Origin: Costus lasius
Taxonomy: Eukaryota; Streptophyta; Magnoliopsida; Zingiberales; Costaceae
NCBI GenBank assembly: GCA_027563935.2
Contig: CM050447.1
Span: 13,422,501-13,486,500 of the forward strand
Direction: 5' to 3'
Length of the DNA stretch: 64,000 nucleotides
Part shown: piece by piece, positions 47,201-56,500 of the stretch
Layout: each line of letters opens with the position of its first letter
Numbering within the stretch: the first letter of the stretch is position 1
The notes under the pieces: model-generated
Seen by the model: only the letters and a program-made list of their open reading frames with translations
Databases searched by the model: none
What the model was told of the DNA's origin: nothing
Position numbers and translations under genes: made by a program

Positions 47201-50200
47201 TGCGCTATACAGGCCTGGGACTACTCCCCCTCGGGGATCTGGGCATTCTGGAAATACATTTTCATATCCCAGAGGAAGTTCTCAACTTACTTGGAGCAGC
47301 GCACCCCTTTGAAGGAGGCAAGGCTCCGGGACGCGTCGTTGCATGACGGCCCCCTGCCGGGATCGGCCGCCGTCGGTATCGGTGAATAAACCGTGAGACT
47401 CTTCAAGAGCGCAATCTCCACCTAGCAAGCCTCTAGCTCCCCAATGAGTCGAGTCACCTGGGCTGCGAGGCGCTTGTGTGAGACGAGCAGGGTGGAAACC
47501 AGATCCACCAGCGTCTTGGGGGCTAAGGAGTCATCCCCAACAATATCCTCAAGGGAGGAGATCCTGCTGTCAGTCGTAAGTGCCATCTCACAAGTAAACA
47601 GCGGGGTAAGTCTAAGTAAAGTACAATGCTGGTACAAGTCGGAACGTGCAGACCGGCCTCTGATACCAAGCTGTCACGCTCTTGTTTACCATAACAAATT
47701 TTTAATCCAAATACACGTGAGTCAACGCTTGACTCGAGTCCATATACGCCCATGCATGGGCACCACTGTCAACACCGCGAGATTGGGCGCGACGGCGGGA
47801 ACGATTCCTCTAATCGAATCCCAGCCGGACCAGGGACTCGGCATGGATCTTTGTCATCTCAACCAAACTCAGGTCAACGCTCGTCGACTACCGGAGATCG
47901 GAGTCGTCGAGCCGGGCCTGATTCGCCCAAATCCGAGTAGACTCACCCGAGACCGACCACGTCGGACGGGGTCCACTACAAGGGCGAACTCGTCAACTGA
48001 AACGTCAGTGTCGAGGACGTTGTAGACATCCCAAAGTCGTGTACGTTATGGATGATGCATTTGTACTTGAAGTCGAACGTGAACGTCCGGTTGGAAACCT
48101 CGGACCGAGGATCCGACATGTCTTCACGTTGACGGGATGACTGGCGACTAACGTCGGCGGATCGTCCAACCGTCGGCGTTGCACGCCGGAATTGGGAGGC
48201 CGAGGCGATCGGTCCGGAAGGGAACCCAAGTCATGTAAACGAGGAGAGACGGAGCCTACTCCATTCACGCCACGGGAACGGACGAGAATGCCCGAGTACC
48301 AACGGAGGGGAAGGATGGTCGACGGCCGTCTACACTTGGAGAAGGAGACGAACTGTGCCGGCGGAATAAAGCTTTGTCGGCGGCTTAGAGAGGATTGGAC
48401 TCAACAGCGAAGACGCCTCCTTCGTCGCGAACAGGAAGAATGGCAGCGGAGAACTCCACTGAGGCCCGTCTTAACCTGTTCGACAGCCCAACAGCAGACG
48501 CGGGGCTGGGAGAGGCGGACGGCAGAGGAGTCAAAGGAGGAGGTGCAGGACCCGCACACAGGCGAGCCGAGTCCGGAACTTCCCGCACGCAGGCAAGCCG
48601 GAACCCTAAGGAACAAGAGACAGATGGGGCTCGCCGGAGGGAGCACGAGGGAGCGGCCAACCAGGCATGTAACGAAGCGAAAGAAGAATGGCGTCGCCGA
48701 CGCAGAGGCGAGCAGCCGGGACGAAGACTGAGGAGGCACAGGAGGGGCGACGGGAGGAGAACCGGGAGCTCGTCGCGAACCGTTCCACCCACCCACACCC
48801 CCGGTTACGCGAGGAGAAGCTCGGAGAGACGGTCGTCGGCGTCGGAGGGGAGAGTCGAAGGAGAGTCGCGAGCAAGAGAGGGCGAGCCGCATTTGAATGA
48901 AAAATCCTTCGTGAAAAAACCTCGCGAAGACGACGACGTTGTCTTCTTTCGTTTTCCTCACCTCGGCGCTCTTGCACTTGCTCCGTCAGCCCATTGTCCC
49001 ATCCCTAACGTGACATCCGCCGCGTCAGCATTGGACTGCAAGCAATTGAAATCGTGCGCTCCCCGCCCATTGGAACTTTCGAATCCAGGCGCTCGCCCGA
49101 TCCAATTAGTGGACCCGGTCCACCAGGGTCAATGGCGCTGGGCTAGTTGGGCTTGCTGAATTTGGGCCACGCCCAATTATGCCCAAAGGCCTAACACTAG
49201 GAGTGTGCCTAAATACTAGTGCTTTTAGTGACACCGAATGAAAGAAAGAAGGATACAAAACCTATATTAGTGTGGATCTGAATTATATTGATGATAGTCT
49301 AGTGGGTTTGATGATTTTCAATAATAGTTTTTTTTTTAATTTTTAATACTGTGATCTCATAGGCTGCTTTATGGCTAATGTTATGGTATGGTAATCATTT
49401 GTGATTTGTTGAACAATATAGTTTTTTTTACTTTTTTTTTCGAGGTTTAACTTACTGATAATATGATATTTGTTTGAAGCTTTTGTAAAGTTGGACTATT
49501 TATTTGTTGTTTTAGTTCAATATAGAATTTATTTATCTATTTGTTTTTTGCCTAAGGCAAGAAAAATTCAATACATTGATAAAGAATTGCAGTGTTGCTG
49601 TGTACAAATAAGTGAACACTCTCATCTCCCACATTAGGGGAAATCCAACAAATGAAAAAAAAAATGACCTTCCTACATAGGGATGGCAGCGGGTCGCGTA
49701 CCCGCATTTTTTGCACTACCCATAACCGAACCCGACTAACTACCCGATTATCTACCCGATTTTTTTCTAACACTGCTACTCAAACTCGAGCCGAATACAA
49801 TTTTACTACCCGAACCCTATAAATACCCGATTTACATATAAGCACATTGAATAATTTGTATACCCATTTACATATACGGGTCGGGTTTAATGGGCACCTG
49901 CTAAACCCGACCCGATTATTTAGTAGTTGAGTGTGGAGTGATCATGTATAAGATTTTCTATCATTACTAAATATCATGTCACATATCTATCACATATTTT
50001 TGGAAGCTAGCAGATAAAATTTTGCAAATTAAACTAGCATATAGGTGAGCATTCAGTATTAACCGATACCGAATTTACCGAATTAAAATTACCGAAAATT
50101 TTTATACTGAATTTTCAGAAACCGAAACCAAACCGAATTACTAAAATACCGAATTCCTACCAAACCGAATTTACCAAAAAAATTTCGGTAAATTCGGTAA

Positions 50201-50427
50201 ATTACCGAAAATATAATATAAATTATATAATATATATGACATAATTGTTTCAGGCTTTCAGCTTAATAAATATATTTATAAAAAAATAAAATGCAAAATT
50301 TTATAGCAAGTTCGACGATATATATAGCAAGTTTGACAATAATTATTGTCGAACTTGCTATATATGTCGTCGAACGGGTTCAAACATAACCAAGTTCGAC
50401 GATATATATAGCAAGTTCGACAATAAT

Positions 50428-50505
<78 letters not shown>

Positions 50506-53500
50506 CCGGGTTCAGGTAGCGGATATCCGGACTATACTACCCGAACCCGACTCAGGTAGCATTTTCATTACCCATACCCGAACCATACCCGATTAATAAC
50601 TACCCGATTACCTATAATCGGGTTCGGATAGCGCAGGTACCCGCTAAAATAGTACCCGACAGCCATCCCTATTCCTACACTTACAAGTACTTAACAAAAT
50701 TTGCTTAACTGGATAGGGAAAAACACACACACACACACACAATTTGAACACTTTGAAACTTTGAGTGCTTGAATCAATTAGCTTCAATCCTGTGCAAGTC
50801 TCAGCACATAGCTAAACTTTGTTGGAACCATTCACATGTCTACTACTATATATCACCAGCTTGTTTTTAGCCCTACTAAATTCCAGCCTGCACTTGCATG
50901 AACTTCCCAGCAATTCCATTCCAGTAAACAAATTACAATCCGACATAATATCTTCTCATTATACAGGTGAAACCTCTCATTAACTTCTCATAATTGTATC
51001 CCAGCTACGAACAAATTCTGAGCATTTAGAGTCCTGTTCTGAAAAACCATTCAAATATTTCAACTTCCTCCAAACATCCACAAACACATCTCCTAAAACT
51101 TGTCTCTGTGTTTTGCATTTTGTTAAAAGGGCCCTTCTAATCCTTTCTCCTCATATATGGTAAATAGCTCCAGTAATTGCTACGTTAAGGATATCTTTCC
51201 CCTTCACTCTACATCCATTAAAATATCTGTCCAAGCATTGGAGTTGCTTTGCAAACCACATATTTTTGCAATTGATTCCCGCATCCGTTTTGTTTCCTCA
51301 CAGGTAAAATAGATATGGTCCATAGATTCATCATATGAATTACACAAACAACACTCTTTTTGTGATATAATCCCCCAACGCGATAGTCTATCAAGTGTAG
51401 GCAATCTCTTTAGGCATAACAACTAAGTTACAAATGAAAATCTTGGAACTTTGCCCTCAAACCACACAAATTTTCCCCATGGAACTTTATCATATTCCAT
51501 TTGAGCCTCATATGTTGACTTAGTAGAGAACTTGTCTGTGGCTGTATATCTCCATCTTATCTCATCGTTTTGTAGATGATTGTTGATAGGTATTGTGGGG
51601 ATTGCCTTATATATTTTATGCACCGCTATGGACTTTGGAATTAGTAAGCTCCCATCACCATTAACAATTATAGAACTCAACTTTGCATTTTCCCCTGTGG
51701 GATTCTCAAGGCTGAAATTTTCTACCAGCTGAAATAACACATTAGAATTAAACCAAGGGTCATGCCATATTCTTATTGACTCCCCATTTGCAATATTGTA
51801 ACATATTAGCTTCTGGCATTCTTCCCTATCCCTTTCTGCCAGTAGGCTATGCATGCACCATGAACATGATTTTGGTGTGGGAATAGTTCATATTGAATAC
51901 TTTAACAAGTAATGAGAGTTAATCTACCTCACCCATAAGGACTCCTTTTCTGCAATGTCCCATATGTATTTCATAATCAATGCAGAATTTAATACTTTTA
52001 TATTTCTTAATCCCAATCCACCCATCTTTGTTGGATTGGCTACATTCTCCCATGAGACCTTGTAGATGCCTTTTTTGCTGGCCGGAGAATTGCTAGTTGA
52101 AAAGTAGTTGGCCCGCGGGAAGCTGTTTGGGAAACTACAAGTGCAGGTCAGCAGAATAAAAATATTGTGTTGTTATATTAAGCAGAAATTTTTAACAAAA
52201 ATATATATTTCAACAACAATTGTCTCATACAACACAAATATTATTTCTCATATACAAAATAGAATTTAAGTCTAATATTATGTTAAATACAACATTTAAA
52301 CAACCAAATCACATACCACAATACAAGTTTCAATAGTCTCATTTTCTCCCAAATTATCCACCACAACCTAATCAGGACTAATATCAATTTCTTGAAAGAA
52401 CTCATCTGAGTTTGTTGATTGCTTGATAAAAATCAGAATTATCCTCCACAATTAAATCAGGACTAGCAACTTCTATATTGTCTTACCTTCATCAATTGCT
52501 AATTGCTTGCTCACATAATAAAAAATCAGAATTAAACTTTTAAAAAGTACATGATCTAAAAAAAATGGAAGCTCAAAGTTTAGAGAAATTGATTATTACA
52601 AGAAAGTCAAAATCTAAAAAGAAATAAAGAAATTTCACTATTTTTTGAGATAGAATTGATTGGTAGACAAATTCATTAATCGCCTAACTTCTAACACCTT
52701 GCATTAATTAATATATAAACAAACTCACTCATACTCCCCTGATATTTCTAAGTCCTACTCAGTTAAAAAAAATCTTTTTTTTAGAAAAAGAATTTAAGCA
52801 TAGTGTAATAGAATTATATATATATATATATATAAAGATAGAAACGTTCTTGCGGAAATTTTTCCCGGACATGCAGGCCAAGATGCAGGTATCGCACAGC
52901 GAGAGTAGGAGCAACTACTGCAAGTTCAACAGCCAGCTGCTGACGGCCTTCACGTCGTTGCTGTCCGTCGCCGGTCTCGTCGCTTCATTTGTGCCTCGCC
53001 GGTGATGTGGGCGCTTGGGCGCTGGGCGTCGATGCTCCTGGGCGGCGCCGCCTTCATGGCCGGAGCTGTGCTCAGTGCCCTCGCACTTAATGTTTACATG
53101 CTCATCCTCGACCGCATCTTGCTCGACGTCATCATCGGCTTCACGAATGGCCAGAGGAGGAGGTCTGCGATGCGCTGGAGACGGCGAGGCGCTGGCTCCT
53201 GTACGAATGGGCAGATTTGGATGCAGAGGTGGCGGAGGAGGTCGGTGAGGCGCTAGAGGCGGACGGGAGAGGTCGGCGAGGTGCTAGAGGCGAGGAGGAT
53301 GTCGGCAAGATGCTGTAGAAGGTGAGGCTTAGGCTCCTAGACGAATGGGCAGATATGGACGCAGAGGTGGCGGAGGAGGTCAGCGAGGCGCTGGAGGCAA
53401 GGAGGAGGTTGGTGATGCCCTGGAGGCGAACGGGAGAGGTTGGCGAGGCACTGGAGAAGACGAGGTGTAGGCTCCTGGACGAATGGGCAGATCTAGACGC

Positions 53501-56500
53501 AGAGGCGGTGGAGGAGGTCGGCGAGGTGCTGGAGGCGGATGGGAGAGGTCAGCGAGGCGCTAAAGGCGAGGAGGAGGTCGGCGAGGTGCAGGAGAAGATG
53601 AGACGCTGGAGCTGGATGAATGGGAAGATCTAGATGCAGAGGCACCGGAGGTCGGCGAGGCGCTAGAAGGCGAGGAGAGGAGCTGTGGGGCGCTGGAAGG
53701 TGAGGAGATGAGCTGCGGGGCGCTGGAAGCATGGGAGGAGAGGAGCTGCGGGGCGCTAGAAGCAGGCAAGGAGCTGATTCTCTGGGGCAGCTACTTTTCG
53801 CTGGTGCGTCAGCCCCAAATGACCAAAATGCATCTAATTCTGGTGGCCACACCCACAAAAGCCCCAAACTGAGCCTTTGTCACCATTACACCATAAAAAT
53901 TGGGCCAGTAATTGATGAATTCGATCTATGACCCTTTTTCGAAGTTTGAAGACTCCACACCAATATATTATGGTACCATAGCACACGGATCTAATCAGTT
54001 CAACCCTTCCGGTAAATGATAGGAGCTAACTCTTCTATTTGTGAGACACTTTGCAATTTTTTCTATGAATGGGATACAATCTTCATACTTGATCCTCTTA
54101 TTTGTCAATGGAATACCTAGATATTTAACTGGGAGTACTCCAATAGGGATTCCCAAAATTGCTGCCAATTGGACTTGCGATTTTTCATTACAAGCAGAGA
54201 AATTCAGGATTTTACACCTCACTTCGCTTTGATGTTCCCACTTAGCTTAGATGTTACTCGGGGAATTCAGGATCATGCTGTCTTACGCCTTACACCTTAA
54301 ATAGCACTGAAAATAACATAATTAACATAAAGTCATAAAAGATTTGAAGTCAAGGGTGAAACACAGTATATAAAAATTATTTGATGTGATTATAAAGTCA
54401 ATCATGGATTTGGCAGTTGTCTTGTTATTAGAGTATCCCGTCCAATACACTAATGACAAGTGAACACTAGCCATTTCACATTTTTGTTCTGTAGTCTGAA
54501 TGTGTTTGTTCTCATACCCAGATTCTGCATGTCTTACTATGTTAGTCTTTGCGGAGGTGAGTAAACACTAGATGCAAAACTTGTTAGTCTAAAAGATGAA
54601 AGTTAGAGGGATCTTTTGAAGAACAACTACAAATACTTTCTGGTTAGTATGCAAACAAAATTGGGTTGCATGGGTTGAAAAGAGATTCTAATTTCTGCAA
54701 AAGCTTAACTAGAAATGAACAAAAGAAACTAGCAGGTCAACGTACAAGAGACTAGGTCATGCCATTAGATTGTGCTGAATGCATAAGAGGTTTGATTCAT
54801 ATGGGACTTCGATGGTACCAATAATCTGTGCACTAGCATAAGAGGTGAGGAATATTAAGGGTAGAAGTAGCGTTTTTCTTGAGGGAGAGAGAGAATGAGA
54901 GAGAGAGAGATGAAACTAATCTTGGTATTTGTAGCAGAAGGTTCTAGGATGATTTGGGCTTGAATTTCATGAGTAAAATTCACAAAGCCTTGTAGGTGAT
55001 ATCCTTTTCTGGTTTTGTAACTATGGCTTAGGATGCAAAGGCCTATTCACGTCTCAGTATGACCTGGCCTCATCCTTGTGCCAAAATTTTAATTCAAAAT
55101 CCTAACAAGTAGCCAGTCATTTGGCGGCTTCATTTAGTTGCATGTTGAATCAGGCTTTTGCATTGGAGTAGCTTGCCCCTAAATAATAAACCTTTTCTTT
55201 CTTTCCTTTTCCTAAAACAATCTCAATTGTTGAAGTAGTGCCCTCACATTATTTGTTACCATTGGGTTGGTTGATTAAAGTTATGTAGTAGTGAATTTCA
55301 AAATTATGAATGTATTTTTTCCCAATACGTCTTAGTTCCAACTGTAAAGCTAAAGGTGTGAAATATCTTCTCGTTTCCTGTTCAAGATGGGCACGAGTAT
55401 GAAGTTTTTTGGCTAAATGCATAGTGTCTGATGTGCCTTATTCTGTAATATTCGTGAAAGGTCAAAATAATTGTATGGTCTCTCCTTTTTATACAGAGGA
55501 AAAAATTGTTCCAATTGTAATTTTGTTTAAGTTGTAGCTTTAGTTATTTTATTTTATTCAAATAATCTTCTATCCTTTTTAACTTGATCGTAGACATCTA
55601 ATGGGTAGAATTCCATGTTAATAGGGAAGGACATGGATTTTGACATCAAGGCCAGGCAAATTGAAGCTGATTTACAAATTCTAAAATTGCAGGTGATGTT
55701 TTATTGCCATTACTTGCATGCCCTTTTTTGCTTCCTTTTAGCAGATTATTCTCTTGTTTTTTTGAACTGAAAAAGAAAAGATACTAGGTTTTGTTCATCT
55801 AATTGGTGTTCAAGTGGCAATTAAGAAACAGTAGAAAAGATTGACGGCTGCTCATCTTCAGTTGGATCTTACATGCTTTTAATGAAGACTGTTATCTGTT
55901 CTGATTTCAACTGGCATGTCTTAATTTAGATTCGATGGATATGAGAAATTGAACCGTCTACTTTTGACTGCAATTAATCATTCTGTATTTCAGGAGTTTC
56001 AATAAAGATGTTCTTGTTATGCCACAATTTCTTTTACTCCAGTTTGACTCGGAAGCTTAGTGTGTGATTTACTCCATTCCTTCCAATGTGCAATAGTAAT
56101 TCAACGATCATATATATTTGGAGTTCTGTCGTGAATCAACAGAAATAAAAAATTCCAAATCTCATAAACAAAACGCGAGTACAGTTAAAAGAAAGAGAAA
56201 AGTAGAAAATAAGAATGAAAAACAAATTAAAAAAAAAAAAGAACAGATTCCGGTGGGGCAACTAAAGATACTTGTAGATTCGTCTGTTTAGCTAATCCTT
56301 TTGTTTTTCTGCCTCTCATTCTTGATTGTGTTTGACATGTTTGCATCAACTTTCATTTGCAGGAAGAAATTGTTAGTAATTTACTTGACAAGGAAGATAT
56401 AAATGACATTAATAGGCCCCTTCTTCCTGGAGAACTGATTGAAATTTGCTTAAAAGGTGGGAGTAAAGAACTATGTTTGAAAGCTTTTGAAGTTTTGGCT

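Larger units (their letters stand above)
41577..49196 (-). mobile_element. antisense Ty3/gypsy chromovirus (element 3) in NUP133 intron 6
   Basis: This is a complete but decayed element of 7620 bp. Its LTRs (41577-43210 and 47672-49196) start TGTC and end CTAACA. A perfect 5-bp duplication, CTAGG, flanks it at 41572-41576 and 49197-49201. On the minus strand the order is 5' LTR, tRNA-Met primer site, gag, protease, reverse transcriptase, RNase H, integrase, chromodomain, purine tract, 3' LTR. The chromodomain at the integrase end places it among chromoviruses; I do not assign the clade. The LTRs differ by about 110 bp in length and many substitutions, so it is old. Confidence 0.92.
49678..50671. 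mobile_element. non-autonomous hAT-type DNA transposon
   Basis: This 994-bp element has terminal inverted repeats TAGGGATGGC...GCCATCCCTA. A perfect 8-bp duplication, TTCCTACA, lies at 49670-49677 and 50672-50679. An 8-bp duplication and TAGGG/CAGGG-like ends are typical of the hAT superfamily. Its subterminal regions carry many TACCCG/CGGGTA repeats in inverted orientation. It encodes no transposase. A nested stretch of ACCGAATT-like repeats (from about 50046), a hairpin cluster and a TA microsatellite make up its core. Confidence 0.85.
52085..53855. mobile_element. composite insertion in the LINE carrying captured coding sequence
   Basis: LINE coding stops at about 53855 and resumes at about 52085 (minus strand), so about 1.77 kb was inserted. 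Near the ends the sequence has an inverted repeat: TTGAAAAGTAGTTGGCCC near 52099 and, on the other strand, GCGAAAAGTAGCTGCCCC near 53795. The interior is AT-rich on the left (52140-52845) and very GC-rich on the right (52847-53800). I found no clear target duplication, so ends are approximate. It may be a gene-capturing DNA transposon of the Pack type. Confidence 0.5.
49545..54240 (-). mobile_element. antisense LINE (L1-type), truncated and interrupted
   Basis: Minus-strand pieces of LINE ORF2 are present. The end of the reverse transcriptase lies at 54222-53860 ([40 protein letters not shown], then FLWCNGD). The downstream region resumes at 52080-51860 ([20 protein letters not shown]). The reverse-transcriptase zinc-binding domain is at 51854-51204 ([24 protein letters not shown], then [20 protein letters not shown]). 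The 5' part is missing beyond about 54240, as in most LINEs. The 3' end is less sure; TTGCCTTAGGCAAAAAAC on the minus strand near 49545-49562 could be the tail. Two later insertions split it: a hAT element at 49678-50671 and a composite insertion at about 52085-53855. Confidence 0.78.

Noticed and set aside
53002..53256. Intact small membrane protein gene at the STP fragment
   Set aside because: The frame covers only part of a transporter after a frameshift and runs into a minisatellite; no start or downstream exons.
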